A program made the translations under genes and the position numbers. Of a stretch of 64,000 nt of DNA, positions 35,358-44,488 are shown in pieces (positions within the stretch are counted from its first letter, which is position 1; each line of letters starts with the position of its first letter). Below the pieces are notes generated by a model. The model ran no database searches and was not told the origin of the DNA. It saw nothing but the letters and a program-made list of their open reading frames with translations. Source of the DNA: Campylobacter vicugnae (GTDB taxonomy: Bacteria; Campylobacterota; Campylobacteria; Campylobacterales; Campylobacteraceae); contig NZ_CP018793.1 of NCBI RefSeq assembly GCF_002139875.1, forward strand, positions 1,364,001-1,428,000. The letters run 5' to 3'.

Positions 35358-36763
35358 CCACCTACCATATCACTATTTATATCATACGGCGTTACTGGCA
35401 CATTCCACGCCTTAGCAAGTTCAATTGTCTTAGCGTCGCTACCAAAATTTAGATTAGTAAAATCTATCTCAATGTTATTTGGATAATTGCTATTTTCATA
35501 GGTTAGTGTTTTGCTCCAGTTGCCTATGCTTAAACGCATATTATACTTAGTCATATATCCATAACCGCCATATGTTGCGGTTCCATTTGTGATGCTGAAT
35601 TTTGTCGGTTTATAGTTATGAAATGTAAAAATCCACTCATCATAACTATGGCTACCGCCTAAAAAGCTCTCTGGCCAACTGCTAGGATTATTGTTAAGCA
35701 TTCTTAAGCCATATGTTGCCCCATAATAGCTAGATGCCCCTAAAGTGATACTTACTCTCACTTCGCCATCAGCTAAGATATAATCACTAGGCACAGGCTC
35801 CCAGCTATCGCCCTTTGGATGAGCTATATCCTTAGCAAATACTGCGTCAATATTTAGCCCATCACCGCTAATACTTGCGTATTTTGCCGTTAATTTCTCG
35901 CCTAATTCATTATATATCGCCACATTCTCCCACGCTTGTCCGTAACTACCAGCATAAGAAATAGGCGTAAATCCGATAGTTAAATCACCGCTTAATCTAT
36001 CATCAGCATATAAGTTATAATCTGCGTAGGCTCTTAACTCACTAGGTAACTCATAGCCTAAAAACTTCATCGTGGCTACTAGTTGTGTGTAAGTAGCCCC
36101 TTGTAGATTTGTAGCCATATGATTAACCTTCGCTCCTAACTCTTGTATAGTAGCATTTTGATTTATAGCTTGATTTAGCGTATTTTCATCTATACTGCCA
36201 CCACTGCTATTTATCTCACTTTTTAAGGCATAGCTATTTAATTCATCTTTTGTAGCTAGATTATCTAAATTTGATAAATCGGCCTTTGCCAATAGCTCGT
36301 CTTTAGTAGCTAAGGTGTTTAAATCCGATAGATTAGCTTTCGTTAATAGCTCATCCTTAGTGGCTAAAGTGTCTAAATCACTCTTTAAAGCATATGTAGC
36401 TAAACTAGCTACTAGATTATTATGATTTTCTAAACTAGCCTTAGTTAAAATTTCATTACTTAAGGTTACAATTTCATTATCTATTTTAGCGTCCAATTCT
36501 GCTATTTTAGCGTTTAACTCACTATTATCAGAGCGGGTACTAGCAACTTCAACTATATTATCATCTAGATTTAGGGCTTCTTTAAGCTTATTAGATATGA
36601 GATAAAAGCTATCTTTGCTTATTGGATTTATAACCATAGCTATATTATCATTAGGTTTATTAATACTATTATATTTCTCTAATTTGCTAAGGGCTATCTC
36701 CTTAATCTCATCTTTGCTTAAATTGCCATCTTTAACTAGCATTGTTACACATTTTAAACCCAT
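35354..36763 (-). CDS. Tail fibre-like protein with repeated coiled-coil segment
   Basis: 469 residues. The middle (about residues 100-190) has a repeated unit of the form ALKSDLDTLATKDELLTKA / NLSDLNTLATKDELLAKA / NLDNLATKDELNSYALKS, a trimeric fibre-stalk pattern. The C-terminal 200 residues are beta-rich (Gly/Tyr/Ser) and probably the receptor-binding tip (YGATYGLRML, GGSHSYDEWIF). Last gene before the lysis module. Confidence 0.75.
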   Translation of the reverse strand: MGLKCVTMLVKDGNLSKDEIKEIALSKLEKYNSINKPNDNIAMVINPISKDSFYLISNKLKEALNLDDNIVEVASTRSDNSELNAKIAELDAKIDNEIVTLSNEILTKASLENHNNLVASLATYALKSDLDTLATKDELLTKANLSDLNTLATKDELLAKADLSNLDNLATKDELNSYALKSEINSSGGSIDENTLNQAINQNATIQELGAKVNHMATNLQGATYTQLVATMKFLGYELPSELRAYADYNLYADDRLSGDLTIGFTPISYAGSYGQAWENVAIYNELGEKLTAKYASISGDGLNIDAVFAKDIAHPKGDSWEPVPSDYILADGEVRVSITLGASSYYGATYGLRMLNNNPSSWPESFLGGSHSYDEWIFTFHNYKPTKFSITNGTATYGGYGYMTKYNMRLSIGNWSKTLTYENSNYPNNIEIDFTNLNFGSDAKTIELAKAWNVPVTPYDINSDMVGG

Positions 36764-36765
36764 AT

Positions 36766-37107
36766 CTAACTCCTATTTTTTAATACTTTAAACTTATGAT
36801 ACCACTTCACACAAAAGTAAAATAGCTTAGCTTTCCATTTAGACACTCCGATTTCAATCATAGCTTCATAAAAGTATCTATCGGCCATCTCATAACCATA
36901 TTCACTCACATTAGCACACATATAGTCGTGTATCACCACAGCACTTAGATACTCTGGCGAATTAGGTGGGAAAAGGCTCCAAAACACTCTAGGAATATTA
37001 GCCCCATTAGTTACAAAGCCTTTAGGAATACAAACCCCTTGATATGAAAAGTCTTTATAGACTCTAAACCTATCTTTAGCTATTGGTTGGACTACTACTC
37101 TATCCAT
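36766..37107 (-). CDS. DUF1353-family phage protein
   Basis: 113 residues matching DUF1353: IPKGFVTNGANIPRVFWSLF, AVVIHDYMCANV and ADRYFYEAM with 'P.GF.t.gas.Pr.fW' and 'lHDyl' motifs. The family is common near phage lysis/tail genes; its role is not established. Conserved HD and D residues suggest a metal- or hydrolase-like site. Confidence 0.8.
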   Translation of the reverse strand: MDRVVVQPIAKDRFRVYKDFSYQGVCIPKGFVTNGANIPRVFWSLFPPNSPEYLSAVVIHDYMCANVSEYGYEMADRYFYEAMIEIGVSKWKAKLFYFCVKWYHKFKVLKNRS

Positions 37108-37110
37108 AGC

Positions 37111-37743
37111 TTAATCCACCCACTCTATAGCTTTTATCTCATCAATGCTAGTAGCATTATTTACAGCAGTTCTTAGCTGGTCGTGTTTAAATAGCACACT
37201 CTCAGTATGAGCTGCTACAGCTACACCAAAAGCCATAAACTCTTCTTTGCTAAAGCTAACTACCTTATTATCCTTAGTAATCCAGTTTATAGCTCCAGTA
37301 TCTTGCCCACTAGAAGTAGCTAAGAGAATTTGGCTTACCTTGCCACTTATATTTATCTTACTATCGCTATCTATTTGAAACTCATTACCTTGATAATTTA
37401 GTGTTAAAAGTTTTGTAGCCTTAATACTTGAGAGTTCATCTAGCTTTATCTCTTTAGCACTTTCCGTGCTTACATCTCTTATCTCATAGCTGATATTGTA
37501 GATATTCTTAGCTTCGTCATAGCTCTTTAGAATAGATGGTTCTTTATATATATCATCATTTGCTGGGGCTACTTGCTCCACTACCCTAGCAAAACCTAAA
37601 GACCTTAGCGTCTCATCATCGCAGTTATCCAAAAAGTATGTATCAACTCCTTGATGCTTTTGGCCATTTTCATCACTGAATTCAACATCTTTATAGTATA
37701 TTTCTAGACTAACTAGCTCATTTTTATTTATATCGTAAAACAT
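37111..37743 (-). CDS. DUF4376-type tail-fibre-associated protein
   Basis: 210 residues. The C-terminal 110 residues show the DUF4376 pattern: ATKLLTLNYQGNEFQIDSDS, GAINWITKDNKVVSFSKEEF and a final helix with TSIDEIKAIEW. Such proteins occur beside tail fibre genes and may be fibre assembly or tip proteins. Ten bases from the fibre gene group upstream. Confidence 0.75.
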   Translation of the reverse strand: MFYDINKNELVSLEIYYKDVEFSDENGQKHQGVDTYFLDNCDDETLRSLGFARVVEQVAPANDDIYKEPSILKSYDEAKNIYNISYEIRDVSTESAKEIKLDELSSIKATKLLTLNYQGNEFQIDSDSKINISGKVSQILLATSSGQDTGAINWITKDNKVVSFSKEEFMAFGVAVAAHTESVLFKHDQLRTAVNNATSIDEIKAIEWVD

Positions 37744-37752
37744 TTAAACTCC

Positions 37753-38205
37753 TTAATTATAATATATACACACTTTTGCATAAAATGACCCTTTTGAGAA
37801 ATTGCTATAATAAAACCCCGAACTAGCTTTACCTGAGCCTGTCCACCACTGTTTGACCACTAGCTTTGTACCAAACTTGTTGCTAGTTATATCTCTATAT
37901 TGGTTATTAGGTACTGCAGGTTGGTAACCACCATTAACCCCATAATAAGGTGTTAAGTTTCCAATGTCTCCAACATCTGAGTGAATACTAAAAGTACAGC
38001 TAGTTTTCATAGTATTATTGCTATACATTATGCTGTGGGTTTTACAAAATACTTCTTTACCTCTTAGGTCAGGTGTGTTTATTGTTGTTTGAGATAAATC
38101 ACAGCTCCTTGGAAATATAACTTCATAATAATTAGCATAAAACTTACCTGCTACAGGCAAACCAGTTTTTAAATCTATTACTGGATTTAGACCACCTAAT
38201 AGCAT
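37753..38205 (-). CDS. Putative fibre tip / tail-collar-like protein
   Basis: 150 residues beginning MLLGGLNPVIDLKTGLPVAG and ending in a Lys/Tyr beta-rich region (FSKGSFYAKVCIYYN). It includes PDLRGKEVFC, reminiscent of tail-collar tips ('tPDlRg.f'). It follows the 496-residue fibre by 2 bases. Probable distal fibre or collar protein. Confidence 0.6.
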   Translation of the reverse strand: MLLGGLNPVIDLKTGLPVAGKFYANYYEVIFPRSCDLSQTTINTPDLRGKEVFCKTHSIMYSNNTMKTSCTFSIHSDVGDIGNLTPYYGVNGGYQPAVPNNQYRDITSNKFGTKLVVKQWWTGSGKASSGFYYSNFSKGSFYAKVCIYYN

Positions 38206-38207
38206 TA

Positions 38208-39698
38208 TTAACTCCTAGTAATTCTAACTAATGAGCTACTTACAACTGTGTAGCTAAATACCTCATTATTACCAAAGCCACTTTGAGCTACTCTAAAGTT
38301 AAATGGGGCTGAAAATCCTGATATGTTAGCCCCCTTAGCTACAAATATCTCACCAGTCTGACCTATGTTACTAGCTGCATTAGTTACAGTAATATTTACT
38401 TTAGAAGTCAAATTCAGACTAAAGTTAATCCCATTGTTTAGATTTATTGCCCCACCAGTAACTGCTACATATCCACCACGCTTTTTAGAGTATGCTCTAT
38501 TTACTAGATTTGTATCAGCTGCTGGTGCTACATTGCATATTGGAGCTTTGTTATTAAATGTTACTTGCCCAGTATCAAAGGTATTGTTACCACTAAATGT
38601 ATTGGCTCCTTTACTAGTTATTGCTCCATTAAATGTAGTAGTTCCACTTAAGGTTTTATTACCAGCAATTGTTTGGTTACCTGTCAAATTCACCGTAGCG
38701 TTAGCGTTTGCTTTGGTATTTACTACACTATCAACATAGGCTTTATTAGCTACTTGATTATTTGCTGTTGGATTTGTAGCACTCACTGGAGGAGCTGAAA
38801 AGGTCTTAACCCCAGCTATAGTCTGATTGGTAGTCAAATTCACTACTACATTATCATTAGCCTTAGTACTAGCTACTAAATCTACATAAGCTTTATTAGC
38901 TACTTGATTAGTTTCTGTTGGGTTTGTAGCTGATACTGGTGGAACGCTAAAAGTTTTTATATCATTTATAGTTTGGTCTCCAGTTAGCTTAACTACTCCA
39001 GTTAGCGTAGCCTTTAACTCATCTACATACTCTTTAGTAGCTAACTCGGGACTTTGGATAAGGGCTTCTTCGCTCTTTAGGCGTTCTTTAGTCTGATTTA
39101 GCACTTCTATATCACTATTTAGCTGATTAATCTCGCTTTCTAAATTAGTTATTTGAGATGATTTAGTAGCTATATCACTCTCATATTGTCTCTTTTGAAC
39201 TTCTAAGATATCGGTATTTTCACCAGCTTGTTGCTTTTCGTTTATTAGCTCTGTTATGGTAGCTAGATTAACTTCTAAGGCTCTCTTTTCTTCGCTTAGA
39301 GTTAATAGCTCTTGGCGTTTGCGTGGTATTGATTGCTCTTTATCTAAGATATCAGCTTCTACCCTTTTAAGCTCGTTTTGTTTAGCTAGTTTGGCTTCAT
39401 CCACAGGGATTTTAGCATCTACTTTGGCTATTAGCTCATTTATCTCATCTTTGGTATAGGCATTAGCTTGTATAACATTAGAACTAAGCCTATTAAGACG
39501 CTTAAAGTCATCACTAACAACTATATAATTAACCCCAGCATTCTCCCCACTGCTATATGCGTGTGATACATAGCATATATAGCTCTCCCCAGCGTTTTGG
39601 CTCTCTTGTTTAGATAGTTCAGCCTTTATATCAGCTACTATATCATCTATGCTTCTAGTGCTATCTAGAACTATCTTGTCATATTTTTTAACTTCCAT
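38208..39698 (-). CDS. Tail fibre with YVD-type repeats
   Basis: 496 residues. A coiled coil at about 90-220 (DKEQSIPRKRQELLTLSEEK etc.) leads to tandem units in which 'tLTGDQTI...KTFS.PPVSATNPT..NQVANKAYVD' recurs twice and decays into a beta-rich LSGTTTFNGAITSKGANTFS zone. These repeats are typical of phage tail fibre shafts. The N-terminal 80 residues may anchor to the virion. Repeat units differ by a few residues, as if by unequal duplication. Confidence 0.85.
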   Translation of the reverse strand: MEVKKYDKIVLDSTRSIDDIVADIKAELSKQESQNAGESYICYVSHAYSSGENAGVNYIVVSDDFKRLNRLSSNVIQANAYTKDEINELIAKVDAKIPVDEAKLAKQNELKRVEADILDKEQSIPRKRQELLTLSEEKRALEVNLATITELINEKQQAGENTDILEVQKRQYESDIATKSSQITNLESEINQLNSDIEVLNQTKERLKSEEALIQSPELATKEYVDELKATLTGVVKLTGDQTINDIKTFSVPPVSATNPTETNQVANKAYVDLVASTKANDNVVVNLTTNQTIAGVKTFSAPPVSATNPTANNQVANKAYVDSVVNTKANANATVNLTGNQTIAGNKTLSGTTTFNGAITSKGANTFSGNNTFDTGQVTFNNKAPICNVAPAADTNLVNRAYSKKRGGYVAVTGGAINLNNGINFSLNLTSKVNITVTNAASNIGQTGEIFVAKGANISGFSAPFNFRVAQSGFGNNEVFSYTVVSSSLVRITRS

Positions 39699-40057
39699 TA
39701 CTCTATCTCCACTTTATCATATTTAATTCTATTATTAATCTCTGTCTTGATAAGCTCTTTTATGCTATCAACTTCACTTAGCACACCTTGGATTTTGGCT
39801 TCTAATCTCTCATTTAAAGCTGTGAAATTATCATATTCAACCCCATTTATCACCACCTTTTTAGGCGTAGGGTCTAAGCTATTAATTAGCTGTGATTGAA
39901 CTTCTTTGCCTGTGATATTAGCTTCTTTCCAAAAAGCTGCTACCGCATCTATCTTAGCTTCCAATTCAGCTAGTCTGTTTGGCAAGGCACTATCTAGATA
40001 GCTTATTAGCTCATCTATCTTATCAATTTTGCTATCAGTTACTATACTACTCATCAC
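39698..40057 (-). CDS. Small helical phage protein
   Basis: 119 residues, mostly amphipathic helix (KIDKIDELISYLDSALPNRL ... EAKIQGVLSEVDSIKELIKT) with a short beta insert (KKVVINGVEYDNF). Overlaps the fibre start by one base. Possible fibre adaptor or trimerisation protein; no family recognised. Confidence 0.65.
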   Translation of the reverse strand: MMSSIVTDSKIDKIDELISYLDSALPNRLAELEAKIDAVAAFWKEANITGKEVQSQLINSLDPTPKKVVINGVEYDNFTALNERLEAKIQGVLSEVDSIKELIKTEINNRIKYDKVEIE

Positions 40058-40074
40058 TCATCCTTACTTATTAT

Positions 40075-40344
40075 TTATTCGCCATTTCCTACAAAGCTAC
40101 TTAGATACATTATCTTAGAGCTATTTTTGAGATTTTCTATTGTGTCTTTATCCGCTTGGGCAATATCTTCTAAGACTAGACACAATATACCGCTATTTTT
40201 TAGCACCACTAATTCGCCTTCATAGCCCCAAAACTCGCTATTTTTATCATCTAAAATAGGCGTATGAGCTATAACACTGCGATTTAGCTTACCACCTATG
40301 GCGCTGCCATCTATCTTGCCAGTAGATATATCGTAACTACTCAT
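40075..40344 (-). CDS. Small phage protein, unknown
   Basis: 89 residues, beta-rich, cytoplasmic-type (FWGYEGELVVLKNSGILCLV). It follows the 173-residue gene by 2 bases in the tail-fibre block. No family recognised. Confidence 0.6.
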   Translation of the reverse strand: MSSYDISTGKIDGSAIGGKLNRSVIAHTPILDDKNSEFWGYEGELVVLKNSGILCLVLEDIAQADKDTIENLKNSSKIMYLSSFVGNGE

Positions 40345-40346
40345 TT

Positions 40347-40868
40347 TTACTCCTGTTTTGTTATTAAGATTATAAACTCTAGCCCATTAGCTGGTATTTT
40401 ATTAAGCACCACACCACTCTTATCACTATTTAGGCTATAATCCTTAGCGAACACTGCTTCATATAAGCCATCAAAAATTATTCTAACTTCTTTAAAGCTA
40501 TTAACGCTTAAGCCATTAAAGCTAAACTCACTTTTAACCCCATCACCAACGCAAGGTATATACTCAGTATTTAAAATACCTTTAGCGATATATGTTTCAT
40601 TTAATACCCCTACATTAAAGCCTACTTCGCCACTAGCTTCAAACTCTAGCTTCTCGCCATTATTAGCAAATAGTTTTGCTTGATACCCGCTTTTAGCTTG
40701 TAGCTCTCCTTGGTATATAATAGATTTTGTGTTGCCAAGCTCATTAAGGATTTTTACCTTAATTTGGCTTGGCGTATCTAGTGGATTAAACACTGATATA
40801 TTAATAACTGCTTGGCTATTAATATTAACCCTGTTATTGCCACTAAAACTAATTGATTGTAACTTCAT
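40347..40868 (-). CDS. Beta-rich phage protein (putative tail or decoration protein)
   Basis: 173 residues with an Ig-like, beta-strand-rich first half (NRVNINSQAVINISVFNPLD) and a second strand-rich half (YEAVFAKDYSLNSDKSGVVL). Start overlaps the 343-residue gene by 4 bases. Similar layouts occur in phage tail fibre bases or decoration proteins, but I cannot name a family. Confidence 0.6.
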   Translation of the reverse strand: MKLQSISFSGNNRVNINSQAVINISVFNPLDTPSQIKVKILNELGNTKSIIYQGELQAKSGYQAKLFANNGEKLEFEASGEVGFNVGVLNETYIAKGILNTEYIPCVGDGVKSEFSFNGLSVNSFKEVRIIFDGLYEAVFAKDYSLNSDKSGVVLNKIPANGLEFIILITKQE

Positions 40869-41896
40869 ATCATCACTCCTAAATAGTTATAAAACTGACT
40901 ATTTCTAATCATCTTATCAGCTTCATTTAGCATTAAATCTAATTTATCTAATCTATCTTTAGCTAAATCATTGCTACTTCTATACTCATCTTTTAGCTCT
41001 TGTAGTCTAGGCAACTCTAGCTCATATTTAATCCTATAAGCCATCGTAGTACCAGCTTTTATAGCTAGAGCTAATCTATTAGCTGATAATTTAGCATTAG
41101 CGTGGATTATCTCCCCTTTTAATAGATAAGTAGCCTGAACTATCTCATCACTCTCAAACTTTTCTAAAATTTCATAAGATTTAGCATTATAAGAGCTTAA
41201 AGTAGCCCCAGTCATATCAGCTATCAAAACGCACTTAGCTAAATCATCCTTGGCATTGCTAACTCTATTTAAGATATCTAGCTTTATAGAGCTTATATCA
41301 TCTATAGCTTCATTAGCCTTATTAGCTAAATTAGCCATCTTTCTATCTACTTCTTTATTGATTAGCTCATTTTTAGCTAGATTTTCATCTAAGCTTTTAA
41401 ATAGCTCTTGATTTATAGCTACGCTATTTTGAATTTCACTATTTTTACTATCTATATACTCTTTTATACTCTTAGATTTTTGAGTAAATTCACTATTTTT
41501 AGCATTAAAATCGCTATATGAGCTATCAAAATTAGATTTGATTAAATCTATCTGTCTTTTTATCGCTTCAATAGTGTTTTTATCTTGCGTTATAACGCTT
41601 TGTATATTATTGGCACTAACAAAATCCGCTTCAAAACCATTTAATTTGCTATCTATTTGGCTCTTAATCTCATCAATTAAGCTTTTAGTTTGATTAATAG
41701 CATTTTTCATCGCTGTTATATTGGCCCCAGCTGTTTGTATATTTTGATATGAGCTATCTATACTACTTGCTATTTGAGTAAATTTACTTAAATCAAGTTT
41801 AGCTATCTCATCTGGAAATGCTTCAAGTGAGTTTAATATCACTTGAAGTATTTCTAAAGTATTGCTCCCTAGTTTTAAGTCGTGTATGCTTGTCAT
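40865..41896 (-). CDS. Long coiled-coil phage protein (fibre stalk or tail)
   Basis: 343 residues, almost entirely heptad-rich helix (IQSVITQDKNTIEAIKRQID, SEFTQKSKSIKEYIDSKNSE), with few hydrophobic cores otherwise. Its C-terminal part, ATYLLKGEIIHANAKLSANR, may form a small domain. Overlaps both neighbours by 4 bases. Probably a fibre stalk or tail structural protein. Confidence 0.65.
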   Translation of the reverse strand: MTSIHDLKLGSNTLEILQVILNSLEAFPDEIAKLDLSKFTQIASSIDSSYQNIQTAGANITAMKNAINQTKSLIDEIKSQIDSKLNGFEADFVSANNIQSVITQDKNTIEAIKRQIDLIKSNFDSSYSDFNAKNSEFTQKSKSIKEYIDSKNSEIQNSVAINQELFKSLDENLAKNELINKEVDRKMANLANKANEAIDDISSIKLDILNRVSNAKDDLAKCVLIADMTGATLSSYNAKSYEILEKFESDEIVQATYLLKGEIIHANAKLSANRLALAIKAGTTMAYRIKYELELPRLQELKDEYRSSNDLAKDRLDKLDLMLNEADKMIRNSQFYNYLGVMI

Positions 41897-42534
41897 CTTA
41901 AGCCTTTAGAGATATTTAATATTTCAGCGCCTATTTCTATATCACTAGCGTCATCTCTAATACCTTTTTGCGTAAATACTCCGCTACTTGAGCTTGTTGT
42001 AATTGGGTCTGGGGCTTGCTTTGGTTTGGCTTCATTAATCATAAGCTTTGCTAAAATCTCCCAACCTTTAAAATCACCCAAAAACTGCTCGTATCCATTA
42101 TTTTTAGCAAAACTCAAAAGCATATCGCCATCGATAGTCGGATAATTTTGCTTAAAATTCTGATACCCCATATTAAAATCCGCCCTAGCTCTTAGCTCGT
42201 CTTGCTCTGCTCTCATAGCATTTAATTGCTCCTTAATTTGCCCTACATTACCATCGTTATTATGGTTATCAAAACTCATATTTTGCGGTTGATTTAGTGC
42301 GTTTTCTAAGGCCTTGCTTAACTCATCGATTTTACTTTGTAAAGCGTTTATCTGCTCGTTTTGAGCGTTTATAATCTCGCTTTGCTCTGCGTTTGTAGCT
42401 TTTACTTGATTTAACTGCTCATCACTAGCATTTTGTAGCGTTTGTTCTGCTATTTGCTCGTTTGCTTCATCATTTGGCGTTATTGGCTCGTTAATTTGCT
42501 CTAGTATCGCACCAAGTGCTTCGTTTTCTGTCAT
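41893..42534 (-). CDS. Putative scaffold protein
   Basis: 213 residues, very acidic N-terminal half with coiled coil (EIINAQNEQINALQSKIDEL) and a compact C-terminal half (NMGYQNFKQNYPTIDGDMLL). This fits a capsid scaffold protein next to the portal gene, although the capsid gene itself is 10 kb away. Overlaps both neighbours by 4 bases. Confidence 0.6.
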   Translation of the reverse strand: MTENEALGAILEQINEPITPNDEANEQIAEQTLQNASDEQLNQVKATNAEQSEIINAQNEQINALQSKIDELSKALENALNQPQNMSFDNHNNDGNVGQIKEQLNAMRAEQDELRARADFNMGYQNFKQNYPTIDGDMLLSFAKNNGYEQFLGDFKGWEILAKLMINEAKPKQAPDPITTSSSSGVFTQKGIRDDASDIEIGAEILNISKGLR

Positions 42535-42755
42535 CTATTCTCCTTTAAATTATTGATTAAATCATTTTGAAAATCTCTTATAACTCTTAGTCTATCCATA
42601 CTACTTAGTCTTACGCTATCGCTCTCGTATTGATTTAAAGCTTTAAAAAAGCACCCCATCGCTTCATTTAAAAAGAAATGGTGTAACTTCTCAAACTCTT
42701 TATAGCCTTTTGATAGCTCTTTTAGCTCATTGTTGGCTCTCATAAAGTCTATCAC
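42531..42755 (-). CDS. Small helical protein after the portal gene
   Basis: About 74 residues. I chose GTG at 42753-42755 because GGAG lies 7 bases before it; longer in-frame starts reach back to 42797. The 5' end lies inside the 3' end of the portal gene in another frame. The product is a helical, charged protein (ELSKGYKEFEKLHHFFLNEA). Unknown role, perhaps a head completion factor. Confidence 0.6.
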   Translation of the reverse strand: MIDFMRANNELKELSKGYKEFEKLHHFFLNEAMGCFFKALNQYESDSVRLSSMDRLRVIRDFQNDLINNLKENR

Positions 42756-44223
42756 TCTCTTTCTCCTTTCTATATTTGTCAAAATCTTTAATCCCAAAAA
42801 GTGGCATTAATTTCGCTATTAACTCTTCGTGTGCGTTTTTGATTAGCTCTGCTCCTGGAATATCTTGTATAGCTAAACACATTTGAAAATGATTGCCTAA
42901 AAGGCTTGAACTCTCAATCAAATTTTTCTTTTGGACTTCTTTATTCAAAGCTCCTATCCCACACTCTAAATTTAATTTAAAGCTCATCACTTCACTTCTA
43001 TCAACTCCTACAAAAAACATAGGGTCGCCATATTTGTAAATCAACTTAGCAAATTGATAAAAGAGTGGCTCTATAAATGTCTCATTATATGTGCGTATAT
43101 ATCCATTTAATCTCACACTACCTTCATTTGCCATAATTGAGCTCATAGTAGCGGTTTCAGCTCGGACGCTTGTAGCTCCGTTTTGTTGCGGGCTTATACC
43201 GCTTGTCTCGCTCATATCATTATCAATAGCTTGTATATTCAAATTTGCAAAATGAATATCAGGCTTTGGCAATACGCTTACTGCTCCTAAGTTTTTAACA
43301 TATATTGGGCTAGTAGGATTTAGTAGCTCGTCTCTATCTATTTGTGCGTTTTTATCAATTAACATTTTTGGATATAAATGCTGTTTAGTTGCTTCTATAC
43401 TAGCGTTTTTAAGATTATTAAACTCATCTTGAAGTGGTAAAATACTAGCTAGTGGTGGCTCTCCATAAACGCCTATAAAATCACTCTCACCAAGCTTCTT
43501 AACTTGTGCTAGTGTATATCCGCAAATTATAGGCAACCCATCTTTTAGCTCTATTTCTTGCCTCAAGATAGCCCTATCATCAAATATAGTGCTTAATACC
43601 CATTTGCCTTTTTTAAGCTCGTAAATATCATAAAGCTTATATCTCTTATACTCATCATCACTATCAAACTCCAAATTAACATTTTTATATACTTTATCTT
43701 TGATATATCCTTTTATATCATCTTTGGTTAGGCTAAATTCGTGTATAATGTATCTCAAATCATCATAATTTTTAGCTTTTGGGTCAAAAAATACCTTATC
43801 TATATCAAGCATTTCAATATTTGGCTTATCATTATCCCAATAGACTTTAGCTATTGAAGTGCCCAAAAACGCAACTTTTAAAAACTCAGGCTGTAAAATC
43901 GCATATAAATTTATACTTTTAGTGTAATAATCAAAGGCATATTGCCACATTTCTAAGATTTTATCATCAGAATTAATGTTATTTTCTAATAAAGCAATCT
44001 TATCACTCTCAAAATATGTCTGACTTAAGGCGTCCATAATTCTTTTAGCTTTCGCATTAAGCTTAGGGAAATACAAAGCACTCTTATCGTGGTCATATAA
44101 AAACTTTCTTTTTTCATCGCTGTAACTTAGCAAATAAGCATTATTTAATGATTTAAAGCTACTACTATAATTGCTATATCCATTTTTTGCTTTAGTGATG
44201 AGTTTATTAAATCTATCTAGCAT
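42727..44223 (-). CDS. Portal protein
   Basis: 498 residues with typical portal composition and pattern: N-terminal SLNNAYLLSYSDEKRKFLYD, the beta/clip region (DPKAKNYDDLRYIIHEFSLT), a stem helix (PPLASILPLQDEFNNLKNAS) and the crown helix ending MCLAIQDIPGAELIKNAHEE. Forms the dodecameric DNA entry at one capsid vertex. Follows terminase; overlaps the small HTH gene by 11 bases. Confidence 0.85.
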   Translation of the reverse strand: MLDRFNKLITKAKNGYSNYSSSFKSLNNAYLLSYSDEKRKFLYDHDKSALYFPKLNAKAKRIMDALSQTYFESDKIALLENNINSDDKILEMWQYAFDYYTKSINLYAILQPEFLKVAFLGTSIAKVYWDNDKPNIEMLDIDKVFFDPKAKNYDDLRYIIHEFSLTKDDIKGYIKDKVYKNVNLEFDSDDEYKRYKLYDIYELKKGKWVLSTIFDDRAILRQEIELKDGLPIICGYTLAQVKKLGESDFIGVYGEPPLASILPLQDEFNNLKNASIEATKQHLYPKMLIDKNAQIDRDELLNPTSPIYVKNLGAVSVLPKPDIHFANLNIQAIDNDMSETSGISPQQNGATSVRAETATMSSIMANEGSVRLNGYIRTYNETFIEPLFYQFAKLIYKYGDPMFFVGVDRSEVMSFKLNLECGIGALNKEVQKKNLIESSSLLGNHFQMCLAIQDIPGAELIKNAHEELIAKLMPLFGIKDFDKYRKEKESDRLYESQQ

Positions 44224-44488
44224 TTTTTAACCTTTTTAAAGTAGATTGCGATATTTTTGTAAGCTCTATAACTCTCTTTTCACTAGCACCATTTTTTAAA
44301 AGTTCACTAGCTAATACTACTTTATGTTTTTTTGTAGGTAGTGGCGTTAATCCGCCCATTAAATCACACAAATAACAAGCTAAATTAAGTCTAAAAGCTT
44401 CATCATTCAATCTTGATAAATCCCTTATAAGCTCTAAATCCAAGCAATCTTTTAAAATATCAAAATTAGTAATGTTGCTACCAGCCAT
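44213..44488 (-). CDS. Small HTH protein between TerL and portal
   Basis: 91 residues from ATG at 44488, which has GGAG 5 bases upstream inside the TerL 3' end; a longer start at 44533 is less likely. The C-terminal 30 residues form a helix-turn-helix (GASEKRVIELTKISQSTLKR). May assist packaging or regulate late genes. No family recognised. Confidence 0.65.
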   Translation of the reverse strand: MAGSNITNFDILKDCLDLELIRDLSRLNDEAFRLNLACYLCDLMGGLTPLPTKKHKVVLASELLKNGASEKRVIELTKISQSTLKRLKNAR